Shown: one piece after another, positions 51,627 to 60,224 of the stretch | Position numbering within the stretch: position 1 is the first letter of the stretch | How the letters are laid out: every line of letters starts with the position of its first letter | Assembly: GCA_963765935.1 (NCBI GenBank) | Contig: CAVXXX010000002.1 | Location: 186,001 to 250,000 of the forward strand | Source: JAMXLG01 sp963765935 | Lineage (GTDB): Bacteria; Vulcanimicrobiota; Vulcanimicrobiia; Vulcanimicrobiales; Vulcanimicrobiaceae | Direction: 5' to 3' | Length of the DNA stretch: 64,000 nt | The notes under the pieces: generated by a model | What the model was told of the DNA's origin: nothing | The model's input: only the letters and a program-made list of their open reading frames with translations | Database searches by the model: none | Made by a program: the position numbers and the translations under genes

Positions 51627-52799
51627 TTATGCGCGCAAAAACAACGCCTTCAAATACTCGGTTTCCGGCATTGCCGGATGAATTGGATGATCGGGTCCGT
51701 GCGCGTGGCGCTCCAGAAGCTGCAATCGATGACCCGTTTCATGCGCTGCATCGAGCGCGACACGCTGTAAGCGTTCGACCGGAAGATGATGCGAGCATGA
51801 CGCGCTGACGAGAAATCCATCCTCTTTTAAAAGACGAAACGCCGCTTCGTGCAGGCGGCCGTAGTGACGTTCGCCGGCCGCTGCATCTTTGCGACGTTTA
51901 ATCAAGGCCGGCGGGTCGAGAACGATGACGTCGTATCGCCGGCGCTCTTCCTGAAGACCCCGCATCACCTCAAGCGCGTCTCCAACAAGGCCATCGATTT
52001 CTTTGCCGATCGTGCGCGCATTCTCGTCCGCATATTGCAGGGCAAGCTCAGACGTATCGACACACGTGACCTCTGCGGCGCCCGAATTGAACGCAGAAAT
52101 AGCCCACGCGCCGACATACGAAAAGACGTCGAGGACGCGATCGCCGGGTTTGATGTATCGGCGCAAACGCATGCGATTGTCGCGCTGATCGAAGAAATAC
52201 CCCGTCTTCTGTCCGGCGCGAAGCGGTGCTGCAATTCGCATATCGCCTTCGAACACCTCGATGCGATCCGGAACATCGCCAAGCGCGTGATCGAGCGGCT
52301 CGATACCTTCTAATGCGCGGGTCGATCCCGCATTTCGAAGCAGCAGTCCCTTCGGCGCAAGCACGTCCGTGATGGCGGTAACAAACGCCTCGCGCAGCGC
52401 GAGCGCACCGGCCGTATTCAGCTGCGCAACACAAACATCGCCGTAGCGATCGACTACGATGCCCGGCAAACCGTCGGACTCGCCGTAGAGCATGCGATAA
52501 TACGGCGCGGGATAGATTCGTTCACGTAATTCAAGCGCACGGCGCAGGCGCTGCGCGATCCACTTTGCGTCGATGGTTGCACGCACGTCGCGCGTCAGGA
52601 GCCGGCCGGCGATGAGTGCGTTGGGATTGACGTAGGCGAGGCCGACAGGATTGCGTCCGACATCTACGACGCGGGCGATTTCGCCGGGAGAAAACGCGGG
52701 CAGCGGCGTTACCGACGTGTCGATTTCGTTGGAAAAGATCCAATTATGACCAAGGCGGACCCGACGGTCCGCCTTGGCTACTAAACGCAGTTCCCGCAT
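51627..52799 (-). CDS. RlmI/RlmK-like rRNA methyltransferase
   Basis: A 390-residue SAM-dependent methyltransferase of the RlmI (23S rRNA m5C) type. The N-terminal PUA domain is at about 1-75 (LVAKADRRVRLGHNWIFSNEID). A central RlmI domain (GLPGIVVDRYGDVCVAQ, FFDQRDNRMRLR) leads to the Rossmann fold (VLDVFSYVGAWAISAFNSGAAEVTCVDTS, YDVIVLDPPALIKRR). The catalytic Cys is in VSASCSHH near 355. The base target is an inference from the family. Confidence 0.9.
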   Translation of the reverse strand: MRELRLVAKADRRVRLGHNWIFSNEIDTSVTPLPAFSPGEIARVVDVGRNPVGLAYVNPNALIAGRLLTRDVRATIDAKWIAQRLRRALELRERIYPAPYYRMLYGESDGLPGIVVDRYGDVCVAQLNTAGALALREAFVTAITDVLAPKGLLLRNAGSTRALEGIEPLDHALGDVPDRIEVFEGDMRIAAPLRAGQKTGYFFDQRDNRMRLRRYIKPGDRVLDVFSYVGAWAISAFNSGAAEVTCVDTSELALQYADENARTIGKEIDGLVGDALEVMRGLQEERRRYDVIVLDPPALIKRRKDAAAGERHYGRLHEAAFRLLKEDGFLVSASCSHHLPVERLQRVALDAAHETGHRLQLLERHAHGPDHPIHPAMPETEYLKALFLRA

Positions 52800-52812
52800 C
52801 CTATAGGCCGAA

Positions 52813-52851
52813 GTCCTGAGCGAGCGTAGCGAGTCGAAGGGTCAGGATGAC
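52813..52851 (+). repeat. Dispersed repeat, copy 4 (variant)
   Basis: GTCCTGAGCGAGCGTAGCGA then GTCGAAGGG and GTCAGGATGAC. It lies between the methyltransferase start and the end of the P5C dehydrogenase gene. It shares the GTCGAAGG and CAGGATGAC ends with the other copies but has a different middle. Confidence 0.65.
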
Positions 52852-52852
52852 A

Positions 52853-54418
52853 TTAGACTTTGCGAGAGATCGACTTGGCTTGCATGAACAGCAGCAGATA
52901 ATCCGGACCGCCCGCTTTACTGTCCGTTCCCGACATGTTGAAGCCGCCGAACGGATGCGCACCGACCATGGCACCGGTGCTCTTGCGATTGAAGTAGAGA
53001 TTACCGACGAAGAAGTCTTCCTTCGCGCGCTTGATCTTCTGATCGTCGTTTGTATAAAGTGAACCGGTCAAGCCGAATTCCGTGTTATTCGCGATCTCCA
53101 TCGCATCGTCGAAGTCTTTCGCCTTGATGACGGCCACGACGGGTCCGAAGATTTCTTCTTGCGAAATGCGCGCCTTCGGATCGACATCCGCGATCACGGT
53201 CGGCTCGAGGAAGAATCCTTTGTCGCCGACGCGCTTACCACCGGTCACTAAGCGGCCTTCTTTCTTACCGACCTCTATGTACTCGCTGATTGATTTGAGC
53301 GCGCCTTCGTTCACGACCGGACCCATATAGTTCTTCGGATCGGTCGGATCGCCGATGGTGATTTTTGCAACGCGTGCCTTGAGTTTATCGAGGAATTCGT
53401 CGTAGATCTTCTCTTCGACGATTGCACGCGAACATGCCGAACACTTCTGTCCCTGGAAGCCGAACGCAGAGACTGCGACACCTTCGACCGCCGCATCGAC
53501 ATCCGCATCGGCCGCGACGATAATGGAGTCCTTACCGCCCATCTCCGCAACGACGCGCTTGATCCACTTCTGTCCCGGCTGCGGCTTCGCCGCGAGCTCG
53601 TTAATGTGCAAGCCGACCTCTTTCGAACCCGTGAACGAGATGAAGCGAATCTGCGGATGCGAGACAATCAAATCACCAATCACGCTGCCCGAGCCGGGAA
53701 CGAAATTTACGACGCCCTTCGGCAATCCGATTTCATGAAGCAGATCGACGAACCACGCCGCGATGATTGCGGAGTCGCTCGATGGCTTGAGTACGACGGT
53801 GTTACCGGTGACGATTGCGGCGGCCGTCATGCCCATCATAATCGCAGCCGCGAAGTTCCACGGAGGAATCACCGCGCCGACGCCGAGCGGAATGTATACC
53901 ATTTCGTTCTGCTCGCCGTCAATCGGAACGACCGGATGCGGTTGCGCGTAGCGCAGCATTTCACGCCCGTAATATTCGAGGAAATCGATCGCCTCGGCGA
54001 CATCGCCGTCGGCTTCCGGCCAGCTCTTGCCGACTTCGAGCACGAGCAATGCATCGTAATGGTAGCGACGCTGACGAATCAGCTCAGCGGCTTTGAAGAG
54101 ATACGACGCGCGCTCTTCCGGCGTCTTCCGTTTCCACGTTTCAAATGCGCGCGCAGCCGCTGTGACGGCTTGCTCCGCCTGCTCTTTACTCGCAGAACTC
54201 GTGAGCCCGACAACCTCATCCGCGTTGGCCGGATTGATCGACCGGATCTTCTTCTCGGTCTCGATTTTCTGCCCGTCGATCACGAGCGGATAGTGCTCGT
54301 TGAACCGGTTACGGACGGCGGCGATCGCCGCTTGCATTTGAGCGGCGTCCGCGGGATCGGAGAAATTCTTGATGACTTCGTTTTTAAATGGCGCAATGCG
54401 ATCGAGCGTCGTGGTCAC
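52853..54418 (-). CDS. 1-pyrroline-5-carboxylate dehydrogenase
   Basis: A 521-residue enzyme of the PruA/RocA branch of the aldehyde dehydrogenase superfamily, oxidising glutamate semialdehyde (from proline) to glutamate with NAD. IPPWNFAAAIMMGMTAAAIV is at about 184-203, KPSSDSAIIAAWF follows, catalytic Glu292 is in AEMGGKDSIIV, and Cys326 in FGFQGQKCSACSRA. The GQKCSAC context and overall length match RocA/PutA C-terminal types. The start is a GTG at 54418 with an AAGGAA site at some distance. No proline dehydrogenase gene adjoins it. Confidence 0.93.
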   Translation of the reverse strand: MTTTLDRIAPFKNEVIKNFSDPADAAQMQAAIAAVRNRFNEHYPLVIDGQKIETEKKIRSINPANADEVVGLTSSASKEQAEQAVTAAARAFETWKRKTPEERASYLFKAAELIRQRRYHYDALLVLEVGKSWPEADGDVAEAIDFLEYYGREMLRYAQPHPVVPIDGEQNEMVYIPLGVGAVIPPWNFAAAIMMGMTAAAIVTGNTVVLKPSSDSAIIAAWFVDLLHEIGLPKGVVNFVPGSGSVIGDLIVSHPQIRFISFTGSKEVGLHINELAAKPQPGQKWIKRVVAEMGGKDSIIVAADADVDAAVEGVAVSAFGFQGQKCSACSRAIVEEKIYDEFLDKLKARVAKITIGDPTDPKNYMGPVVNEGALKSISEYIEVGKKEGRLVTGGKRVGDKGFFLEPTVIADVDPKARISQEEIFGPVVAVIKAKDFDDAMEIANNTEFGLTGSLYTNDDQKIKRAKEDFFVGNLYFNRKSTGAMVGAHPFGGFNMSGTDSKAGGPDYLLLFMQAKSISRKV

Positions 54419-54572
54419 TTATGTAGCGTTCCTTTTTTACGGCAGGGTGAAAGGCCCCGACTCTATGACTTAGGGACGGTCGATTCGGTTCCATTCTATC
54501 CGGAGCGAAAGCAGGCGAGCGCGCGACGAAGGCGGTAGCGGGCGGGTGCCCGCAATGGGAGAATCGGCCGGT

Positions 54573-55058
54573 ATGCCCTTCGCGATTCGTGACATGGCGC
54601 TCGAAGACGTCGATCCCGCGCTCCGTCTGTTCGAACGCGTCGCCGACGAGAGGCTCTGGCTCGGCACAGAGCCGGGCTTTGACCGCGCACACTACCGCGA
54701 CATCTTTGCGCGCGCGATCGATCTGGGGAATGCGATGTTCGTCGTCGAGGAAGGCGGCGAGGTCATCGGATTGCTGACGACACACGAGCACGTCGACTAC
54801 GGTTGGACGCTCGGCATGTTGGTCGATGAATCCCGGCGTGGCCTTGGGATCGGCCGCGCTTTGATGGAGCGGCTTTTCAGCTGGGCGAATGCGCGTGGGA
54901 TCCCGTACCTCTCGCTGCTCGTGTTCCCGCATAACGAGCGCGCAATACGCCTGTATCGCTCCACCGGGTTTTCCGAAATCGAGCGCTACGAGAACGACGT
55001 GCGCCGTAAATCCGGCGATGTCTGGGACACGATTCTGATGCGAAAGGTCTTGGCATGA
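54573..55058 (+). CDS. GNAT family N-acetyltransferase
   Basis: A 161-residue acetyltransferase: MPFAIRDMALEDVDPALRLF at the start, GWTLGMLVDESRRGLGIGRALMERLFSWA as the acetyl-CoA-binding motif A (RRGLGIG), and NERAIRLYRSTGFSEIERYE as motif B. The ATG at 54573 puts the first beta strand at the N-terminus and has a GGAG nearby; ATG 54555 and GTG 54546 are in-frame alternatives. The end overlaps the next small membrane protein by four bases (ATGA). Confidence 0.88.
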   Translation: MPFAIRDMALEDVDPALRLFERVADERLWLGTEPGFDRAHYRDIFARAIDLGNAMFVVEEGGEVIGLLTTHEHVDYGWTLGMLVDESRRGLGIGRALMERLFSWANARGIPYLSLLVFPHNERAIRLYRSTGFSEIERYENDVRRKSGDVWDTILMRKVLA

Positions 55059-55378
55059 CGCCACAACTGGAAATCGCGATTGCGGCGTTCTTTCTCGCAA
55101 TTGGAACGGCAGGTACGCCACTCGAACTTCCGAGGATATTGATTGCGGCGCTGCTCTGTGCCGTCGTTTGGCGTTCGGGTAAATTCGTCGGTTCGGTCGC
55201 GATGATCGCCGTTATTGCGTGTTCGTACCTGCAGCACAATCAGTTCCGGCTCACGTCGCTCATTGCCGCCGCCGCGCTCGGCATTCTCGCGCACCTCTTC
55301 TACCGCCGTCCACGCGCGACGACCGTGATCATGGCCATCTCCGCGATCGCCGGTATCGCGTTTTTCTTCCTCCGTTAA
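55055..55378 (+). CDS. Small membrane protein of unknown function
   Basis: A 107-residue very hydrophobic protein with about four spans (IAIAAFFLAIGTAGTP, ILIAALLCAVVW, LIAAAALGILAHLFY, VIMAISAIAGIAFFFL). No motif was recognised. It starts on the last codons of the acetyltransferase gene (ATGA). Its 3' end overlaps the trpA stop by four bases, so these two transcripts are convergent. Confidence 0.7.
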   Translation: MTPQLEIAIAAFFLAIGTAGTPLELPRILIAALLCAVVWRSGKFVGSVAMIAVIACSYLQHNQFRLTSLIAAAALGILAHLFYRRPRATTVIMAISAIAGIAFFFLR

Positions 55379-56175
55379 ACCGCTTCGAAACTCGCGGCCG
55401 CCACGAGCGGTCGCACGAACTCGGCAACGCGCCGCATCGCTTCGCTTTTCGGATGCGATGCATACGCATCGATCAACGCACTTCCGACGATGATGCCGTC
55501 GGCAATTGGAGCGAGTTCCCGAACGTCGGTCGGCGACGTTACGCCGAAACCGACGGCGAGTCGCTTATCCGTGATTCCGCGGAGCATCGAAACCTGCGCG
55601 CGCAGCCGGTCGAGCGACGATTGCATGCCGGCGCCGGTAACCCCTAGACGCGATACGACATAAATAAATCCGCTGCTTTGCCCGGTGATTTTCATCGCGC
55701 GTTCGCGGCTCGTCGATGGAGCAACGAGCAGCGGCATGTCCAGTCCTTCGTGCGCGAGCGTTGCCGCAAGTGCGATACCTTCTTCGAGCGGAATGTCGGG
55801 AACGATGACTCCGGAGGCTCCGGCCTTCGCCGCTTCACGCGCAAAGCTTTCGATTCCGAATTGATAAACCGGGTTGAAGTACGTGAAGAGAATGACCGGC
55901 GCACCGCCGGCCGATTTATGCAGGCGCACCAGTTCCAGAACGTGCTCGATTTTCGTCCCGCGCTCAAGCGCGCGCTGCGCGGCCGCAGCGATCGTCGGGC
56001 CGTCGGCAAGCGGATCTCCGTACGGAATGCCGAGTTCGATCGCATCGACTCCCGCTTCAGTCAGTGCCCCAAGGATAGAAAGCGTCGTATCGATGTCCGG
56101 GTCGCCGGCCATCACGTAGGGGATCAACGCTGCCCGGTGATCGCTTTTCGCGCGGTCGAATAACGCTTCGATCAC
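55375..56175 (-). CDS. trpA: Tryptophan synthase alpha subunit
   Basis: A 266-residue TIM-barrel that splits indole-3-glycerol phosphate. LIPYVMAGDPD is at the N-terminus, the catalytic Glu lies in GVDAIELGIPYGDPLADGPTI (about 40-60), then GVIVPDIPLEEG with the second catalytic Asp, and SSGFIYVVSRLGVTGA. GVTSPTDVRELAPIADGIIVGSAL forms the phosphate site. The ATG overlaps the trpB stop as ATGA. It is the last gene of trpDCFBA. Confidence 0.96.
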   Translation of the reverse strand: MIEALFDRAKSDHRAALIPYVMAGDPDIDTTLSILGALTEAGVDAIELGIPYGDPLADGPTIAAAAQRALERGTKIEHVLELVRLHKSAGGAPVILFTYFNPVYQFGIESFAREAAKAGASGVIVPDIPLEEGIALAATLAHEGLDMPLLVAPSTSRERAMKITGQSSGFIYVVSRLGVTGAGMQSSLDRLRAQVSMLRGITDKRLAVGFGVTSPTDVRELAPIADGIIVGSALIDAYASHPKSEAMRRVAEFVRPLVAAASFEAV

Positions 56176-57359
56176 GAGCGCGCCTCGGTCATCGCACGCA
56201 CTTGCGCGATATCTTTATCTCCTCGTCCCGAAAGATTCACGACAATCAGATCGTCGGGTTTGGCCTCGATCATGAGTTTGCGCGCGAACGCGATCGCATG
56301 CGCGCTCTCGAGTGCCGGAATGATCCCTTCAGTGCGCGAGAACGCGAAGAATGCGTCAAGTGCTTCGGCATCGGTGACGCTCACGTAGGTCGCACGACCG
56401 GAGTCCTTGAGAAACGCGTGCTCGGGACCGACGCCGGGATAATCGAGTCCGGCGCTGATCGAATGCGTGTCGATGACCTGCCCTTGGGGCGTTTGGAGCA
56501 AATAGGAACGCGATCCGTGCAGCACGCCGACGCTGCCGGCATTCAGCGCCGCGGCCGTCTTGCCGCTGGTTAACCCTTCCCCGGCTGCTTCAACGCCCCA
56601 CAATCGTACGTTCGCGTCATGGATGAATCCGGCAAAGATCCCCATCGCGTTACTTCCGCCGCCCACGCAAGCAACGACATCGGTGGGCAAACGGCCGTAG
56701 CGCTCAACACATTGCGCGCGCGCCTCCACTCCGATAACCTTTTGAAATTCACGCACCATGTATGGATACGGGTGCGCGCCGACCACACTTCCTATCACAT
56801 AGAACGTATCTTCAACTTGCGATGCCCAAACGCGAAATGCTTCGTTGGTCGCATCTTTAAGGGTCTGCGTCCCACTCTCAACCGGATGAACCGTCGCACC
56901 GAGGAGCCTCATGATATACACATTGAGCGCTTGACGCTCGACGTCGACTGCACCCATATACACGTCGACCGGAAACCCGAACTTGGCGCCGACGGTCGCG
57001 GTTGCAACGCCGTGTTGACCGGCCCCGGTCTCGGCGATCAATCGTTTTTTCCCCATCCGCCGCGCAAGCAGCGCCTGACCGACGGTGTTGTTGATCTTGT
57101 GCGCACCGGTGTGATTCGTATCTTCGCGTTTGAGCGACAACGTTGCGGCGGACGGCTTTCCGAAGCGCTCCGCTTCGTACAACGGTGAGGGGCGTCCGAC
57201 AAAGTCTCGCAGCGTCCGATCGTACTCCCTCCAGAAGCTGGGGTCGGCGAATGCCGATCGCATTTCATCATCCAACGCTTCCAATGCGCCGACGAGCACT
57301 TCGGGGACAAATCGTCCGCCGAAACTGCCGAAATATCCCCGTGGATCAGGCTGCTGCAT
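56172..57359 (-). CDS. trpB: Tryptophan synthase beta subunit
   Basis: A 395-residue PLP enzyme joining indole and serine. GYFGSFGGRFVPEVLVGAL is at the start. The PLP lysine is in HTGAHKINNTVGQALLARRMGK (about 85-106), the phosphate loop in CVGGGSNAMGIF, and SAGLDYPGVGPEHAFLKD follows. The ATG at 57359 follows GGGAGACTG and overlaps the end of trpF by 14 bases; the frame from 57383 is trpF shadow. It is the trpB1 type that pairs with trpA. Confidence 0.96.
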   Translation of the reverse strand: MQQPDPRGYFGSFGGRFVPEVLVGALEALDDEMRSAFADPSFWREYDRTLRDFVGRPSPLYEAERFGKPSAATLSLKREDTNHTGAHKINNTVGQALLARRMGKKRLIAETGAGQHGVATATVGAKFGFPVDVYMGAVDVERQALNVYIMRLLGATVHPVESGTQTLKDATNEAFRVWASQVEDTFYVIGSVVGAHPYPYMVREFQKVIGVEARAQCVERYGRLPTDVVACVGGGSNAMGIFAGFIHDANVRLWGVEAAGEGLTSGKTAAALNAGSVGVLHGSRSYLLQTPQGQVIDTHSISAGLDYPGVGPEHAFLKDSGRATYVSVTDAEALDAFFAFSRTEGIIPALESAHAIAFARKLMIEAKPDDLIVVNLSGRGDKDIAQVRAMTEARS

Positions 57360-57975
57360 CAGTCTCCCGCACCGCGCGTACAAACGCGCGCATCTTTGCT
57401 ACATCCTTCCGGCCGTCCGTCTCGATTCCGCTGCGCACGTCGACGCCGAACGGACGTACTTGGCGCACGCACTGCGCGACATTCTCCGGCGTGAGGCCGC
57501 CGGCGACCATTACCGGCCGCCACCGTGCAAGCTTCGCGATGTTGGTCCAGTCGAACGTAAGGCCTGTACCTCCGTACTTTCCCGCCACGCGCGTATCGAA
57601 AAGTACGAGCGAAGGCGCGAACCGGTCGCAGATCCGCTCCATTTGAAACGGCGACTCGTTGCCGACGTGTATGGCTTTAATCACGTGGCCGCCGATCGAC
57701 TTCGCAAAGCCCGGCGTCTCGTCGCCGGAAAGCTGCACGAGCGCGTGGGGAAAAAGATCGCGAACTCGCGCGACATCATCGCGCGTCGGATTTACAAAGA
57801 CGGCAACCGGTGTGATTTGCGGCGGAATGCGGCCTGCGATCTCGCGAGCCACATCCCAAGCGACGCGCCGTGGTGAGTCGGCGAAAATCAATCCGACGGC
57901 GTCAGCGCCTGTCTCCACAGCAAGTTCGACATCCGCCCAGCTGGTAGCACCGCAGAATTTAATGCGCGTAGACAC
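57346..57975 (-). CDS. trpF: Phosphoribosylanthranilate isomerase
   Basis: A 209-residue TIM-barrel. VSTRIKFCGATSWADVELAV carries the catalytic Cys8 (KFCG), GADAVGLIFADSPRRV follows, VLFDTRVAGKYGGTGLTFDW holds the general acid Asp, and VMVAGGLTPENVAQCV and GVDVRSGIETDGRKD form the phosphate site. The start is a GTG at 57975 overlapping trpC by 17 bases. Its 3' end overlaps trpB. Confidence 0.95.
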   Translation of the reverse strand: MSTRIKFCGATSWADVELAVETGADAVGLIFADSPRRVAWDVAREIAGRIPPQITPVAVFVNPTRDDVARVRDLFPHALVQLSGDETPGFAKSIGGHVIKAIHVGNESPFQMERICDRFAPSLVLFDTRVAGKYGGTGLTFDWTNIAKLARWRPVMVAGGLTPENVAQCVRQVRPFGVDVRSGIETDGRKDVAKMRAFVRAVRETDAAA

Positions 57976-58759
57976 GTTTGAATGAAGCGATCAATTCCTC
58001 CGGATCGTCCGCGCGCATCAGCGCTTCGCCGATCAGGAACCCTTTTGCCCCGGCTTTCCGCAGCCGCTCCATGTCGTTGAAATTCGTCACGCCGCTTTCG
58101 CTGATCGCGAATACGTGCTTGGGCACTTGCGGCAGAATGTGTTCGCCGACGGCCAAATCCGTAATCATGGTGCGAAGATTGCGGTTGTTCACGCCGATAA
58201 AGCTTACGTCGAACTCGAGCGCACGGTTGAGGTTCTTCACGTCGTGCACTTCCACGAGGACATCGAGCTCATAGTGCTTTGCTTCCTCGAGACACGTCCC
58301 GATCTGCTCGTCGCGAAGGCCACCGACAATGAGGAGGATGCAGTCCGCGCCGTACGCTGCCGATTGCGCGACTTGGTACGGATGCGTGATGAAGTCTTTA
58401 CGAAGCAACGGCAACTTGGTCTTTGCGCGCACCTTCGGTACGTAATTGATGTCGCCCAAGAAGTGGTCGCTTTCAGTTAGAATGCTGATCGCATCTACGC
58501 CGGCTCGTTCGTACCGCTCGGCAACTACGACGGCATCGAAATCACGCGCGATTAATCCCGCGGATGGTGAAGCGCGCTTGATTTCGGCGATCAATGCGTT
58601 GCCGCGCTGATCCCTGAGCGCCTCAAGGAAGCGCCGGCGCTCCGTTACGCTCGCAAGCGCACGCTCGCGAATGACAGCGTACGGTTCGCGCGCCATCTCC
58701 TCTTCGAGATGCTGCGCCTTCGCCGCGTAGATCTTCTTGAGGACGTCGTTTTCAGCCAT
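57959..58759 (-). CDS. trpC: Indole-3-glycerol phosphate synthase
   Basis: A 266-residue TIM-barrel that closes the indole ring. IAEIKRASPSAGLI has the catalytic Lys, ISILTESDHFLGDINYVPKV the second loop, LLRKDFITHPYQVAQSAAYG the catalytic Lys of beta-3, and FIGVNNRNLRTM and ISESGVTNFNDMERLRKAGA the phosphate site. The ATG at 58759 overlaps the trpD stop; the frame up to 59263 is trpD shadow. Monofunctional, not fused to trpF. Confidence 0.96.
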   Translation of the reverse strand: MAENDVLKKIYAAKAQHLEEEMAREPYAVIRERALASVTERRRFLEALRDQRGNALIAEIKRASPSAGLIARDFDAVVVAERYERAGVDAISILTESDHFLGDINYVPKVRAKTKLPLLRKDFITHPYQVAQSAAYGADCILLIVGGLRDEQIGTCLEEAKHYELDVLVEVHDVKNLNRALEFDVSFIGVNNRNLRTMITDLAVGEHILPQVPKHVFAISESGVTNFNDMERLRKAGAKGFLIGEALMRADDPEELIASFKRVYAH

Positions 58760-59765
58760 TCGTGGCAAGCTCCTTAGCGCGTTCGTACGTGCGTAATGGT
58801 GCGCCCGATGCGAGCACCGCGCGCGCACGTTCGAGCGCCTGGTGTAGGTTCCGGTCGGTACCGAGAGTGTGAAGTACGAGCGCTGCATTGAGCGCGACGA
58901 CATCTGCGCGCGGCGATCGTTCGCCGCCGAGAATTGACAGAAACGCATCGCGGCACGCCTCGATGGTGCCGCCGACAATCGCCTGGAGCGGTGTATCGAT
59001 GCCGAAATCCCGGGGATCGATCGTCCACGCGCGGCCACCGTCCCGGTCGAATGAATAGACGAGCGTGCGCGCATCGCCGGCAATTTCGTCGATGCCGTTC
59101 TCGCCATGTACGATTGCGCCGCGCTCGACACCGAGACCGCGCAACACGTTACCCATGATCTCCAGCAAATGCGCACGCGCGACGCCGACAACCTGCACGG
59201 TGGCCGAAGCGGGATTCGTGAGCGGTCCAAGCACGTTGAAGACCGTGCGGACGCCGAGTTCACGTCGAATCGGCGCCACGTTCTTCATCGCCGGGTGATA
59301 GCGCGGAGCGAACATAAAGGTGAAGTTGCTCCCGCGCAGCATCGCAGCCGCGCGATCGGGCGGCAGTTCCAGCGGCATACCCGTCGCTTCAAGCACGTCG
59401 GCGCTTCCACATGCGCTCGAGGCTGCCCGGTTTCCATGTTTTGCGACCGGCACTCCCGCCGCCGCCACGACGAGCGCCGCCATCGTCGAAACGTTGATCG
59501 TATTCGCGCCGTCGCCGCCGGTACCCACGACATCGACGACCGTTTCCATTCCATGTTCGACATGGAGACTGCGTTCGCGCATCGCTCGTGCTGCGCCGAC
59601 GATCTCGTCGACGTGTTCGCCTTTGCTGGCAAGCGCAACCAGCAAACCCGCGCCTTGAATCGTCGTGAACGAACCATCCATAATCGCACCGATCAATTCC
59701 GCACTCTCGCTTTGCGTCAAGTGCTCCCCGGCGATCAAGCGGCGCAGAAGCGCGCTGTACTGCAT
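58752..59765 (-). CDS. trpD: Anthranilate phosphoribosyltransferase
   Basis: A 337-residue enzyme adding phosphoribose to anthranilate. VVGTGGDGANTINVSTMAA is the PRPP-binding loop (about 79-97), KHGNRAASSACGSADVLEATG the next (about 108-128), and FAPRYHPAMKNVAPIRRELG and FNVLGPLTNPA follow. The ATG at 59765 begins five bases after the rplQ-operon terminator and has no ribosome site. It is the first trp gene; trpE/trpG are not in the window. Confidence 0.96.
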   Translation of the reverse strand: MQYSALLRRLIAGEHLTQSESAELIGAIMDGSFTTIQGAGLLVALASKGEHVDEIVGAARAMRERSLHVEHGMETVVDVVGTGGDGANTINVSTMAALVVAAAGVPVAKHGNRAASSACGSADVLEATGMPLELPPDRAAAMLRGSNFTFMFAPRYHPAMKNVAPIRRELGVRTVFNVLGPLTNPASATVQVVGVARAHLLEIMGNVLRGLGVERGAIVHGENGIDEIAGDARTLVYSFDRDGGRAWTIDPRDFGIDTPLQAIVGGTIEACRDAFLSILGGERSPRADVVALNAALVLHTLGTDRNLHQALERARAVLASGAPLRTYERAKELATNG

Positions 59766-59770
59766 GCGCT

Positions 59771-59815
59771 AACAAAAACACACGGCGGCCTGAAGGCGTT
59801 TCAGGCCGCCGTGTG
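59771..59815 (-). terminator. Rho-independent terminator between rplQ and trpD
   Basis: On the minus strand a 16-base perfect stem, CACACGGCGGCCTGAA (59815-59800) with TTCAGGCCGCCGTGTG (59794-59779), a five-base loop and a T run (TTTTTGTT). It ends five bases before the trpD start codon, so it may also control trp expression by readthrough. Confidence 0.92.
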
Positions 59816-59849
59816 TAGACGGAGGTTCGTTTGCGGTGCTACTAGTCAA

Positions 59850-60203
59850 TTATCGAATGAGTTCGATGAGCGAGAGTTCCGCCGCGTCGCCGTTACGGAC
59901 GCGCGTCTTCGTGATGCGCGTATATCCGCCGTTGCGGCCTTTGAGCGCAGGCGCGATCTGCTCGACGAGTTTCTTCGCTACGGCGGGTTCAGTGATGAAC
60001 TCGGCGACCTGACGGCGGGCGTGAAGATCGCCCGACATCGCGGTCGTGATCAAACGCTCGACGACCTTGCTGATTTCTTTTGCCTTGGTCGAGGTCGTTT
60101 CGATCTTCTCGTGCTTGAAGAATGACGTCGCGAGATTGCGCAGCAGGGCCTTGCGGTGACCATCCGTGCGCGAAAGACGTTTATAAGCGATTTGGTGCGG
60201 CAT
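59850..60203 (-). CDS. rplQ: 50S ribosomal protein L17
   Basis: A 117-residue large-subunit protein: MPHQIAYKRLSRTDGHRKAL is the diagnostic N-terminus, followed by LLRNLATSFFKHEKIETTST and a C-terminal RNGGYTRITKTRVRNGDAAELSLIEL. The last gene of the rpsK-rpsD-rpoA-rplQ operon. Confidence 0.97.
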   Translation of the reverse strand: MPHQIAYKRLSRTDGHRKALLRNLATSFFKHEKIETTSTKAKEISKVVERLITTAMSGDLHARRQVAEFITEPAVAKKLVEQIAPALKGRNGGYTRITKTRVRNGDAAELSLIELIR

Positions 60204-60224
60204 TACTCCATTTCCCGATACGCC

